Below, piece by piece: positions 51,672 through 59,850 of a stretch of DNA of 64,000 nucleotides. How positions within the stretch are numbered: position 1 is the stretch's first letter; every line of letters starts with the position of its first letter. Made by a program: the position numbers and the translations under genes. Under the pieces are notes generated by a model that was not told where the DNA came from, made no database searches, and worked only from the letters and a program-made list of their open reading frames with translations. Origin of the DNA: Ruegeria arenilitoris (GTDB taxonomy: Bacteria > Pseudomonadota > Alphaproteobacteria > Rhodobacterales > Rhodobacteraceae); NCBI RefSeq assembly GCF_042675705.1, contig NZ_JBHTJJ010000012.1; one strand, written 5' to 3'.

Positions 51672-52792
51672 CCGCACCGCTGACCCGCTCGCTGGAAGCC
51701 CGCTATTACACCGACCCGGCGATATTCGAGCAGGAGAAACAGGGCCTTCTGGCCCGCACCTGGCAATTTGCCGGCCATGTGGCGCAGGTGCGCGAGCCGG
51801 GCGACTATTTCGCCTTTGAAATCGCAGGTCAGAACCTGTTTTGCATCCGAGGGCGCGACGGCAAAATCCGCACCTTCTACAATGTCTGCCAGCACCGCGC
51901 GCATGAGATGGTGACCGGGGCCGGCAACACCCGCGTCGTCGTCTGCCCCTATCACGCGTGGACTTACGAATTGTCTGGCCAGCTTCGCGCTGGCCCGAAC
52001 ATCAAATCGGTTCCGGGCTTCGACCGCAGCGCGATCTGCCTGACGCCGGTGCGGACCGAGCTGTTCAACGGCTTCATTTTCGTCAACCTCGACGACGATG
52101 CAGCGCCAATGGACGACTGGTACCCCGGCGTGCGCGCGGAAATCCGCGCCTTTGTCCCGCAGATCGACGATCTTGAGCCGCTGGAATGGGTCGAGATACC
52201 CGAGAACTGCAACTGGAAGGTCAGCATCGAGAACTACTCGGAATGCTATCACTGCCCGACCAATCACCCGACTTTTGCCACCGGCGTGGTCAAACCCGAA
52301 ACCTATGACATTCGACCCGATGCAGGCGGCGGATACGTCCTGCGCCATACCACCGAGTGTCAGAGCCTCGACAAGATGACCTATCCCATAGACCTGTCGG
52401 TGCCCCATGCGGGCGATTACCAGTCGTGGTTTCTGTGGCCGATGTTCTCGTTCCAGTGCTACCCCGGCAATGTGCTGAACACCTATCACTGGCGCGCGCA
52501 GGATGCCGATCACTGCACCGTCTGGCGCGGATGGTACACCGAGGGCGGGTCCGAAAGCGCAGTGATCCGCCAACTGGCAGTGCAGGACCGGGAAACCACG
52601 GTGGAAGAAGACATCCGGTTGGTTGAAAGCGTGCATCGCGGCCTGAAATCGCGCGGCTATCGCCCCGGCCCGCTGGTGCTGGACCCGGCTTGCGGCGTAA
52701 TGTCGGAACATTCGATCGCCCGCTTGCAGCAATGGATGCGCGAGGCAGTAGATACAAATGCAAGCGGAGTAGACGATGCCCGACATCTTTGA
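51668..52792 (+). CDS. Rieske non-heme iron oxygenase alpha subunit (GbcA-like)
   Basis: 374 residues. The Rieske cluster ligands are Cys74, His76 (CQHRAH) and Cys93, His96 (CPYHAW). The mononuclear iron ligands His195 and His200 lie in SECYHCPTNHPTF. Overall it resembles glycine-betaine and stachydrine demethylating oxygenases. It would remove an N-methyl group as formaldehyde, using a ferredoxin reductase encoded elsewhere. It overlaps rpiR by 4 bp and the downstream CMD-like gene by 17 bp. Confidence 0.92.
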   Translation: MTAPLTRSLEARYYTDPAIFEQEKQGLLARTWQFAGHVAQVREPGDYFAFEIAGQNLFCIRGRDGKIRTFYNVCQHRAHEMVTGAGNTRVVVCPYHAWTYELSGQLRAGPNIKSVPGFDRSAICLTPVRTELFNGFIFVNLDDDAAPMDDWYPGVRAEIRAFVPQIDDLEPLEWVEIPENCNWKVSIENYSECYHCPTNHPTFATGVVKPETYDIRPDAGGGYVLRHTTECQSLDKMTYPIDLSVPHAGDYQSWFLWPMFSFQCYPGNVLNTYHWRAQDADHCTVWRGWYTEGGSESAVIRQLAVQDRETTVEEDIRLVESVHRGLKSRGYRPGPLVLDPACGVMSEHSIARLQQWMREAVDTNASGVDDARHL

Positions 52793-53168
52793 CGAAGACC
52801 TGTTCCTGAAAGGACTGGCGCAGCGCAAGGCGACGCTGGGAGACGATTACGTGGAAAAGAACCTGGCCGCGGCGGACGATTTCACCCGCCCGTTTCAAGA
52901 GGCCATGACCGCCTGGTGCTGGGGCTTTGGCTGGGGGGACGAGGTGATCGACCCCAAGACCCGTTCGATGATGAACCTGTCGATGATCGGCGCCCTGGGC
53001 AAGATGCACGAGTGGGAGATCCACTGTCGCGGAGCTCTGAACAACGGCGTCAGCAAGGAGGAAATCCGGGCGATCATCCATGTCGTCGGCATCTATTGCG
53101 GCGTCCCGCAGGCGCTGGAGTGCTTTCGCGTGGCGCGCAAGGTTCTGACCGAGGCCGGTCAGCTTTAG
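52776..53168 (+). CDS. Carboxymuconolactone decarboxylase family protein (PcaC-like)
   Basis: 130 residues of the CMD fold: KATLGDDYVEKNLAAADDFTRPFQE at the N-terminus, WGDEVIDPKTRSMMNLSMIGALGKMHEWEIHCRGALNNGVSKEEIRAIIHVVGIYCGVPQALE after it. The CxxC thiol pair of AhpD is absent, so it groups with gamma-carboxymuconolactone decarboxylases. It starts inside the Rieske gene and may act on a carboxylated pathway product. A short hairpin with four T residues follows. Confidence 0.87.
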   Translation: MPDIFDEDLFLKGLAQRKATLGDDYVEKNLAAADDFTRPFQEAMTAWCWGFGWGDEVIDPKTRSMMNLSMIGALGKMHEWEIHCRGALNNGVSKEEIRAIIHVVGIYCGVPQALECFRVARKVLTEAGQL

Positions 53169-53196
53169 CCGGTTCCTGCCCCGAAGATCGAGATCG

Positions 53197-53216
53197 CCCG
53201 CCCCCGTGCGGGTTTT
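53197..53216 (+). terminator. Probable rho-independent terminator after the rpiR operon
   Basis: CCCGC (53197-53201) pairs with GCGGG (53208-53212), followed by TTTT (53213-53216), 29 bp after the CMD-like stop. The stem is short but the T-run suits an intrinsic terminator between this operon and the paa genes. Confidence 0.5.
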
Positions 53217-53301
53217 CTCATGTCAGCACAAATACGTTACTGAAATTCGATTTGATGCCCAATCGCGTTACATTTTTCTTGCCGCGAATCGCTTCCGGGC
53301 G

Positions 53302-53322
53302 TATTACCCGACCAAGCGGTCA
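53302..53322. promoter_or_regulatory. Candidate PaaR operator before the paaJ/paaABCDE operon
   Basis: On the minus strand this reads TGACC-N4-G-N-TCGG-N-TAAT, the same as the site before paaG at 62432-62452 (14 of 21 positions). Both lie 38-39 bp before the first start codon of a paa operon. A TetR regulator gene is in the cluster. Confidence 0.5.
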
Positions 53323-53359
53323 CTTATTGACCCGGACGCAAGACACGAGGTTCTGACGC

Positions 53360-54562
53360 ATGGACGCTTTCATCTGCGACGCACAGCGCACCCCGATCGG
53401 ACGCTATGGCGGGGCCCTATCCCAGGTTCGCACCGACGATCTGGCCGCGATCCCGCTGGCTGCGCTGAAAGAGCGGAACCCGCAGGTGGACTGGGCCAGC
53501 CTGGATGACGTGATCCTGGGCGATGCCAACCAGGCCGGCGAAAGCAACCGGAACGTGGCGCGCATGGCCGCCCTGCTGGCCGGTTTCCCGGTTCAGGTGC
53601 CCGGCACCACGATCAACCGCCTGTGCGCCAGCGGCATGGATGCGGTCGGCATGGCCGCGCGGGCCATCAAGGCGGGGGACTATGGCATGGCGATTGCCGG
53701 TGGCGTCGAAAGCATGTCGCGCGCGCCCTTCGTAATGCCCAAGGCCACCAGCGCCTTTTCCCGCTCCAATGCCGTTTACGACACCACGATCGGCTGGCGT
53801 TTCGTGAACCCGAAGATGCAGCAGATGTACGGCACGGATTCGATGCCGCAGACGGCCGACAACGTGGCCGAGGACTATGACATCAGCCGCGCCGATCAGG
53901 ATGCCTTTGCCGCGCGCAGCCAGGCCCGCTGGGCGGCCGCGCATCAGGCCGGCGTTTTTGCCGAGGAAATCACCCCCGTCACCATCCCCCAGCGCAAGGG
54001 CGACCCGCTGGTGGTAGACACCGACGAACACCCCCGCCCCGGCACCACGGCCGAAAAGCTGGCAGGCCTGAAGGGCGTCAACGGGCCGGACAAGACGGTG
54101 ACGGCAGGCAATGCCTCGGGCGTCAATGACGGCGCCGCGGCCATTCTGCTGGCCAACGAAGCTGCCGCGCAGAAGAACGGCCTGACCCCGATGGCCCGTG
54201 TCGTGGGCATGGCGGTCGCGGGGGTCGAGCCTCGGGTCATGGGAATCGGCCCGGTCCCGGCCACCCGCAAAGTGCTGGCCCGCACGGGGCTGAGCATCGA
54301 GCAGATGGATGTGATAGAATTGAACGAGGCCTTCGCGGCCCAGGGTCTGGCCACCCTGCGTGAACTTGGCGTGGCCGATGACGCACCCCATGTGAATCCC
54401 AATGGTGGTGCCATCGCCATCGGCCATCCGCTGGGCATGTCCGGCGCGCGGCTGGTCATGACGGCGGCCTATCAGCTGCGCCGCACCGGCGGGCGCTATG
54501 CCTTGTGCACCATGTGCGTGGGCGTAGGCCAAGGCGCCGCGCTTATTCTCGAACGCGTGTAA
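53360..54562 (+). CDS. paaJ: 3-oxoadipyl-CoA thiolase
   Basis: 400 residues. Catalytic Cys89 (INRLCASGMDAV), NEAFAAQG, His in GGAIAIGHPLGMSGARLV and second Cys in CTMCVGVGQGAA near 385. The sequence AFICDAQRTPIGRYGGALS is typical of PcaF/PaaJ beta-ketoadipyl-CoA thiolases. It cleaves 3-oxoadipyl-CoA to succinyl-CoA and acetyl-CoA, the last step of phenylacetate degradation. It heads the paaABCDE operon. Whether it also serves the protocatechuate pathway (pcaF) cannot be decided here. Confidence 0.92.
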   Translation: MDAFICDAQRTPIGRYGGALSQVRTDDLAAIPLAALKERNPQVDWASLDDVILGDANQAGESNRNVARMAALLAGFPVQVPGTTINRLCASGMDAVGMAARAIKAGDYGMAIAGGVESMSRAPFVMPKATSAFSRSNAVYDTTIGWRFVNPKMQQMYGTDSMPQTADNVAEDYDISRADQDAFAARSQARWAAAHQAGVFAEEITPVTIPQRKGDPLVVDTDEHPRPGTTAEKLAGLKGVNGPDKTVTAGNASGVNDGAAAILLANEAAAQKNGLTPMARVVGMAVAGVEPRVMGIGPVPATRKVLARTGLSIEQMDVIELNEAFAAQGLATLRELGVADDAPHVNPNGGAIAIGHPLGMSGARLVMTAAYQLRRTGGRYALCTMCVGVGQGAALILERV

Positions 54563-54577
54563 GGGAGGAGACCCGAC

Positions 54578-55570
54578 ATGTACGCTCAGATGATCAAGAC
54601 GGCAGGAACAGGCGTCAAATCCCGCGAGGAAATGACCGAGCAGGAACGCGCCTTTCAGGACAAGATCGACGCCGACATCAAGATCGAGCCCAAGGACTGG
54701 ATGCCCGACGACTATCGCGCGACGCTGATCCGCCAGATCGGCCAGCACGCCCATTCCGAGATCGTCGGACAGCTGCCCGAAGGCAACTGGATCACCCGCG
54801 CGCCCACGCTGGAACGCAAGGCGATCCTGCTGGCCAAGGTGCAGGACGAGGCCGGGCATGGCCTGTACCTGTACTGCGCCGCCGAAACCCTGGGCGTCAG
54901 CCGCGACGAACTGACCGAGATGCTGCTGGACGGGCGGATGAAATACAGCTCGATTTTCAACTATCCCACGCTGAACTGGGCCGATATCGGCGCGGTGGGC
55001 TGGCTGGTCGACGGGGCGGCGATCATGAACCAGGTGCCGCTGCAGCGCACCTCGTTCGGGCCGTATTCGCGCGCGATGATCCGCATCTGCAAGGAAGAAA
55101 GCTTTCACCAGCGCCAAGGCTATGACGCGATCCGCAAGATGGCCGAGGGCACGCCCGAACAGCGCAAGATGGCGCAGGACGCGCTGAACCGGTTCTGGTA
55201 CCCGTCGCTGATGATGTTCGGCCCGTCCGACAAGGACTCGGTGCATTCGGCCCAGTCGATGGCGTGGAAGATCAAGATCAACACCAATGACGAGCTGCGC
55301 CAGAAATTCGTGGATCAGACCGTGCCGCAGGCCGAGTATCTGGGCCTGACCATCCCCGACCCGGACCTGAAATGGAACGAAGAGCGCGGGCATTACGATT
55401 TCACTCAGCCCGACTGGTCGGAATTCTTCGACGTGATCAAGGGCAACGGCCCCTGCAACACCGACCGCCTGGCCGCCCGCAACAAGGCCTGGGACGACGG
55501 CAAATGGGTGCGTGACGGTCTGCTGGAACATTCCCGCAAGAAACGCGCCCGCAAGGTCGCAGCCGAATAA
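54578..55570 (+). CDS. paaA: Phenylacetyl-CoA 1,2-epoxidase catalytic subunit
   Basis: 330 residues. The ferritin-like di-iron ligands are seen as KVQDEAGHGLYLY near 90 and CKEESFHQRQGYD near 175, with SIFNYPTLNWADIG between them. The N-terminus MYAQMIKTAGTGVKSREEMTEQERAFQDKI matches PaaA. It forms the epoxidase with PaaB, PaaC and PaaE. It has GGGAGG upstream and is followed by paaB after 23 bp. Confidence 0.97.
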   Translation: MYAQMIKTAGTGVKSREEMTEQERAFQDKIDADIKIEPKDWMPDDYRATLIRQIGQHAHSEIVGQLPEGNWITRAPTLERKAILLAKVQDEAGHGLYLYCAAETLGVSRDELTEMLLDGRMKYSSIFNYPTLNWADIGAVGWLVDGAAIMNQVPLQRTSFGPYSRAMIRICKEESFHQRQGYDAIRKMAEGTPEQRKMAQDALNRFWYPSLMMFGPSDKDSVHSAQSMAWKIKINTNDELRQKFVDQTVPQAEYLGLTIPDPDLKWNEERGHYDFTQPDWSEFFDVIKGNGPCNTDRLAARNKAWDDGKWVRDGLLEHSRKKRARKVAAE

Positions 55571-55593
55571 CCCACCCGATAGGAGGACACCTG

Positions 55594-55878
55594 ATGAAAA
55601 ACGAATGGCCCCTGTGGGAAATCTTCATCCGCGGCCAGCACGGCATGAGCCACCGCCATGTCGGCTCGCTGCACGCGCCCGATGCCGAAATGGCGATCAA
55701 GAACGCCCGCGACGTCTATACCCGCCGCAACGAGGGCGTCTCGATCTGGGTGGTCGAGGCCAACAACATCACCGCCAGTTCGCCCAGCGACAAGGGCCCG
55801 CTGTACGAGCCCAGCGAGAGCAAGGTCTATCGTCATCCGACCTTTTTCGACATCCCCGAAGAAGTGGGGGCGATGTGA
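55594..55878 (+). CDS. paaB: Phenylacetyl-CoA epoxidase subunit PaaB
   Basis: 94 residues, the small PaaB: WPLWEIFIRGQHGMSHRHVGSLHAPDAEMAIKNARDVYTRRNEGVSIWVVEANNI. PaaB bridges the catalytic subunits in the epoxidase. The stop overlaps the paaC start (TGATG). Confidence 0.97.
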   Translation: MKNEWPLWEIFIRGQHGMSHRHVGSLHAPDAEMAIKNARDVYTRRNEGVSIWVVEANNITASSPSDKGPLYEPSESKVYRHPTFFDIPEEVGAM

Positions 55879-56639
55879 TGACCCGCGACGAGGCATTCCT
55901 GCAATTCCTGCTGCGGATGGGTGACAACACGCTGATCCTGGGCCATCGCGTCAGCGAATGGTGCGGCCACGCGCCGGTTCTGGAGGAGGACATCGCGCTG
56001 GCCAACACCGCGTTGGACCTGATCGGCCAGACGCAGATGTGGCTGGGCCTGGCCGGAGAGGTTCAGGGCGAAGGCAAGTCTGCCGACGATCTGGCCTTTC
56101 TGCGCGACGCCTGGGATTTCCGCAACGTGCTGCTGGTCGAGGTGCCCAACGGCGATTTCGGCCGCACCCTGATGCGCCAGTTCCTGTTTGATGCGTGGCA
56201 CTCGATCATGCTGGGCCGGCTGATGAAATCGTCCGACGACCGGGTCGCGGCGATTGCCGAGAAGGCCAGCAAAGAGGTCGCCTATCACCTGGAACGGTCC
56301 AGCGACACAGTGGTCGGGCTGGGCGACGGCACCGAGGAAAGCCACAGGCGCATGCAGGAGGCGCTGGATTACCTCTGGCCCTATGTGGGCGAGATGTTCG
56401 CCAGCGACGAGGTCGATGCTGAGATGGCCGCAGCGGGCATCGCACCCGACCCGGCCGGCCTGCGCGAGGAATATGACGCGCTGGTTCGGCGCGTGCTGAC
56501 CGAGGCCACCCTGACCATTCCCGACAGCCGCTTTGCCCACAAGGGCGGCCGCGACGGGCGCATGCATACCGAACATCTGGGCCACCTGCTGACCCAGATG
56601 CAATGGCTGCAGCGGGCCTATCCGGGCGCAACCTGGTAA
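55878..56639 (+). CDS. paaC: Phenylacetyl-CoA epoxidase structural subunit PaaC
   Basis: 253 residues. MTRDEAFLQFLLRMGDNTLILGHRVSEWCGHAPVLEEDIALANTALDLIGQTQMWL at the N-terminus and HTEHLGHLLTQMQWLQRAYPGATW at the end are PaaC-specific. PaaC is a ferritin-like subunit without catalytic iron that holds PaaA. The start at 55878 is set by its overlap with the paaB stop. Confidence 0.96.
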   Translation: MTRDEAFLQFLLRMGDNTLILGHRVSEWCGHAPVLEEDIALANTALDLIGQTQMWLGLAGEVQGEGKSADDLAFLRDAWDFRNVLLVEVPNGDFGRTLMRQFLFDAWHSIMLGRLMKSSDDRVAAIAEKASKEVAYHLERSSDTVVGLGDGTEESHRRMQEALDYLWPYVGEMFASDEVDAEMAAAGIAPDPAGLREEYDALVRRVLTEATLTIPDSRFAHKGGRDGRMHTEHLGHLLTQMQWLQRAYPGATW

Positions 56640-56645
56640 AGGCCG

Positions 56646-57107
56646 ATGACACGCGCCACCGTAGAGCAGGTCTGGGAATGGCTCGACGCCGTGCCCGACC
56701 CCGAGATCCCCGTGATCTCGGTCGTCGATCTGGGCATCGTGCGCGATGTGGCCTGGGAGGGCGACACGCTGAAGGTTGCCGTGACGCCCACCTATTCCGG
56801 CTGCCCGGCGACCTCGATCATCGCGATGGACATCGAAACCGCCCTGCGCGACCACGGCATCGACAAGATCAAGCTGGAGACCCGCATCTCTCCGGCCTGG
56901 ACGACCGATTGGCTCAGCGACAAGGGCCGCGCGAAGCTTGAGGAATACGGCATCGCACCGCCCCAGCCCGCAGGCGGACCCGACCGCTGCCCGCATTGCG
57001 GCAGCACGGCAGTGGAAAAGGTCAGCCAGTTCGGCTCGACCCCGTGCAAGGCGCACTGGCGCTGTACCGACTGCCTGGAACCCTTCGACTATTTCAAGTG
57101 CATCTGA
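56646..57107 (+). CDS. paaD: Phenylacetate epoxidase maturation protein PaaD
   Basis: 153 residues: a MIP18/DUF59 domain (VPDPEIPVISVVDLGIVRDV, VTPTYSGCPATSIIAMDIE) followed by a four-cysteine end (CPHCGSTAVEKVSQFGSTPCKAHWRCTDCLEPFDYFKC). PaaD is needed for activity of the epoxidase, probably for iron-sulfur or di-iron assembly. It starts 6 bp after paaC. Confidence 0.95.
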   Translation: MTRATVEQVWEWLDAVPDPEIPVISVVDLGIVRDVAWEGDTLKVAVTPTYSGCPATSIIAMDIETALRDHGIDKIKLETRISPAWTTDWLSDKGRAKLEEYGIAPPQPAGGPDRCPHCGSTAVEKVSQFGSTPCKAHWRCTDCLEPFDYFKCI

Positions 57108-57117
57108 GGAGGACCGG

Positions 57118-58191
57118 ATGGCACGTTTTCACGATATGGAAGTCATCGACATCCACAAGACCATCCGCGACGCGGTCGTGGTCACGCTGAAGCCGGTGAA
57201 CGGCGCGGCCGAGGAATTCGACTTTGTCCAGGGCCAATACCTGACCTTCCGCCGCGAATTTGACGGGGAAGAGCTGCGCCGATCCTACTCGATCTGCGCG
57301 GGCAAGGATGACGGCGTTCTGCAGGTGGGCATCAAGCGGGTCGAGGGCGGCGCCTTTTCGACCTGGGCCAACACCGAGCTGAAAGTGGGCGACAGGCTGC
57401 AGGCGATGCCGCCGATGGGAGCCTTCCACACGCCGCTGGACCCGTCCGCGCACCGGCAGTACCTGGGCTTTGCCGGCGGGTCGGGCATCACGCCTGTGCT
57501 GTCGATCCTCAAGACCACGCTGGCACGCGAGCCGAATGCGCGCTTCACGCTGGTCTATGCCAACAAGGGCGTGAACACGATCATGTTCCGCGAAGAGCTG
57601 GAAGACCTGAAGAACCAGTACATGGGCCGCCTGAACGTGATCCATATCCTGGAAACCGACGCGCAGGAGATCGACCTGTTCACCGGGTTGGTGACCAAGG
57701 AAAAATGCGCCGAACTGTTCCAGCATTGGATCGACGTCGAAAACACCGACACCGCTTTCATCTGTGGCCCCGAGCCGATGATGCTGGGCATTGCCGAGGC
57801 GTTGCGAGAACACGGGCTGGACGACAGCCAGATCAAGTTCGAGCTGTTCGCAAGCGCCCAACCCGGCCGCGCCAAGCGCAAGCAGGACGATGCCGCCAGC
57901 GCCGCGCAGGCCAACCAAACCCAGGCGCGGGTCACGCTGGACGGCGCCACCCAGACCATCACCATGCCCAAGGACCAGACCATTCTGGACGCGGCGCTGG
58001 AAAACGCGATGGACGCTCCCTTTGCCTGCAAGGCCGGGGTCTGTTCGACCTGCCGCTGCAAGGTGATTGAAGGCGAGGTCGAGATGGTCGCCAACCACGC
58101 ACTCGAGGATTACGAGGTCGAAAAAGGCTATGTGCTCAGCTGCCAAGCCTACCCGCTGACCGACAATGTCGTCGTCGACTACGACCAGTAA
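57118..58191 (+). CDS. paaE: Phenylacetyl-CoA epoxidase reductase subunit PaaE
   Basis: 357 residues. A ferredoxin-NADP reductase half (RRSYSICAGKDDG for flavin near 59, AGGSGITPVLSILKTTL for NAD(P)H near 120) is followed by a plant-type 2Fe-2S domain (CKAGVCSTCRCKV near 305 and a later Cys in VLSCQAYPL). It passes electrons from NADPH to PaaA. ATG 57118 is preceded by GAGGAGGA; the frame to 56938 is not the start. Confidence 0.96.
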   Translation: MARFHDMEVIDIHKTIRDAVVVTLKPVNGAAEEFDFVQGQYLTFRREFDGEELRRSYSICAGKDDGVLQVGIKRVEGGAFSTWANTELKVGDRLQAMPPMGAFHTPLDPSAHRQYLGFAGGSGITPVLSILKTTLAREPNARFTLVYANKGVNTIMFREELEDLKNQYMGRLNVIHILETDAQEIDLFTGLVTKEKCAELFQHWIDVENTDTAFICGPEPMMLGIAEALREHGLDDSQIKFELFASAQPGRAKRKQDDAASAAQANQTQARVTLDGATQTITMPKDQTILDAALENAMDAPFACKAGVCSTCRCKVIEGEVEMVANHALEDYEVEKGYVLSCQAYPLTDNVVVDYDQ

Positions 58192-58204
58192 AGGGAGAGG
58201 GACC

Positions 58205-58963
58205 ATGGCCGAAGACATGAGCATCGAAAGCTACCTGGCCGCAGGCGGCGTTCTGACCAACCCGACCAACGTGCCGCCCCGATACCGGGCCGAGCTGATG
58301 AAGCTGATGGCGACCTTCGTCGACAGCGAACTGGCCGGTGCGGCGGGCTTTGCCGACATCATCAACCAGGGTCCGGGCATCAAGGAACGCATCGCGGCGG
58401 CGAAGATCGTTCTGGAAAAGACCGACAATGCCGACCGCGTTCTGAAGATCATGGGCGAGTTCGGCGCGGATACCGACCGCTACGCCACGCATCACCCGTG
58501 GACCGCGCGGCTGGACCGTTCCGCCGATATCGGGGCCACGCGCAGCGAACATGACATGCGCCTTGCGGTCTTCAACTATCCGATCGAAGGCTGGACCGAT
58601 GCGGTGGTGATGAACCTGCTGATGAGCCGGGCCGTGGGCGTGCAACTGGCCGAGTTCGCGCTGGTGTCCTATCAGCCGCTGGCCGAAGCGTTCCGCGCCA
58701 TCGCCCCGATCGAGGCGCATCATGGTGAATTGGCCTTGGAAGGCGCGGTGAAGCTGTTGGAACAGGGCGCGGCGCCGGCGATGCAGGACTCGGTCAATTA
58801 CTGGTGGCCCCGCGTGGCCGCAAGTTTCGGCACGGGCAACCCCGAGCGGATGGAAAAGCTGCGCCAGATGGGCCTGCGCCGGGCCTCGGGGGTCGAACTG
58901 AAAAACCGCTGGCTGGCCGAGGCCGCCGAGGTCGTCACGCGGCTGGGCCTGCGCACCCCATAA
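58205..58963 (+). CDS. Extra PaaA/PaaC-like ferritin-fold protein
   Basis: 252 residues, plainly related to phenylacetic-acid catabolic proteins: FNYPIEGWTDAVVMNLLMSRAVGVQ mirrors PaaA's FNYPTLNWADI. The first di-iron motif is DSELAGA instead of DExGH, so histidine is missing; the second region has EAHHGELALEG. The di-iron site is probably incomplete. It may be a structural or accessory subunit, or a different substrate-specific oxygenase. It follows paaE by 13 bp in the same operon. ATG 58205 (MAEDMSIES) is preferred over the frame start at 58166, which overlaps paaE. Confidence 0.85.
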   Translation: MAEDMSIESYLAAGGVLTNPTNVPPRYRAELMKLMATFVDSELAGAAGFADIINQGPGIKERIAAAKIVLEKTDNADRVLKIMGEFGADTDRYATHHPWTARLDRSADIGATRSEHDMRLAVFNYPIEGWTDAVVMNLLMSRAVGVQLAEFALVSYQPLAEAFRAIAPIEAHHGELALEGAVKLLEQGAAPAMQDSVNYWWPRVAASFGTGNPERMEKLRQMGLRRASGVELKNRWLAEAAEVVTRLGLRTP

Positions 58964-59179
58964 TCACCGCCCGCTGGGGCGGCTGATCAGGCCGTATTTC
59001 AAGGCAAGCGATCGCAGACCGCGATGCCGTGGCCGGGCCACCTTGCACGTGCCCGCGCCACGCGCACCCGCCTTGCGGTTGAATTCATAGACGTCGATGA
59101 TGCGCTCGGCGCAGCCGCAGGCCTCGCCCATCCCGACCTTGGCGAAATAGAACTTGTCGAAGCGTTCCGGTTTTTGCAT
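58964..59179 (-). CDS. Small cysteine-containing conserved-looking protein
   Basis: 71 residues (MQKPERFDKFYFAKVGMG, then EACGCAERIIDVYEFNRKAG, GAGTCKVARPRHRGLRSLALKYG). It has three cysteines (CGC and C), a basic middle and no signal or membrane segment. I recognise no family. GGAGGG lies before ATG 59179. It follows the paaR gene on the minus strand by about 70 bp and ends against the convergent PaaA-like gene. A CCGCCC-GCTG-GGGCGG hairpin covers its last codons and could stop transcription both ways. Confidence 0.6.
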   Translation of the reverse strand: MQKPERFDKFYFAKVGMGEACGCAERIIDVYEFNRKAGARGAGTCKVARPRHRGLRSLALKYGLISRPSGR

Positions 59180-59250
59180 GGCGCCCTCCGACCGCAAGTA
59201 AACACCGGGACACCCGAAAAAGCCAAATCACAATGCCGGCAGGGTCGGCG

Positions 59251-59847
59251 CTACAGCGCCTTGACGCCCGACAGGGTCAGGTTGCTGACCAGCGCGGCAT
59301 AGTCCCGGCGCGCCTGCGCATCGGCACCGGAATTCCACATGTAATACCAGTTCAGCATACCGAAGACCGACATCGTGGCCGAGCGCAGCTTGGACCTGTT
59401 GCCGCGAAACACGTCCGGAGCGACTTCGGCAATGATGGAACTGAGGAAATTCACCATGTCACGCTGATACCCGCGCAACAGGCGCTGCTGATCCTCGGGC
59501 AGAGCCGACATGCCGCTGGTCTGGACCCGGTGTTCGTCATCCACACCCTGATAGGCCAGCAGGATCTCGGTCACCACGCGGTGCAGCTTTTCGGGCGGGC
59601 TGAGGCCTTCCATCTCGAGCCCGCAGATCAGGTCGCGCAGTTCCCGCAGATAGGTCTCGAGAATGTCGAAAAGGATCGCGTCCTTGCTGTCATAGTAGTG
59701 ATAGATGTTGGCCTTCGAGATCCCGCATTCGCGCGCAAGCTGGGTCATCGAGGCGCGGTCGAAGCCTTCGCGGGCAAAGACCCGCGCCGCCGATTTCAGG
59801 ATCTGGGCGCGTTTCTGGTCGTGATCTTTTGCAATCGTACGGGCCAA
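59251..59847 (-). CDS. paaR: TetR family transcriptional regulator of phenylacetate genes
   Basis: 198 residues. The TetR helix-turn-helix is ILKSAARVFAREGFDRASMTQLARECGISKANIYHYYDSKDAIL at about 16-60. The C-terminal ligand domain has an aromatic/hydrophobic core. Position in the paaGIK operon identifies it as PaaR by context. It would sense phenylacetyl-CoA and repress paa genes. It follows paaK by 3 bp. Confidence 0.85.
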   Translation of the reverse strand: MARTIAKDHDQKRAQILKSAARVFAREGFDRASMTQLARECGISKANIYHYYDSKDAILFDILETYLRELRDLICGLEMEGLSPPEKLHRVVTEILLAYQGVDDEHRVQTSGMSALPEDQQRLLRGYQRDMVNFLSSIIAEVAPDVFRGNRSKLRSATMSVFGMLNWYYMWNSGADAQARRDYAALVSNLTLSGVKAL

Positions 59848-59850
59848 ACC

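Noticed and set aside
53417..55531. Minus-strand frame of 704 codons
   Set aside because: It is antisense to paaJ and paaA. There is no plausible domain in it.
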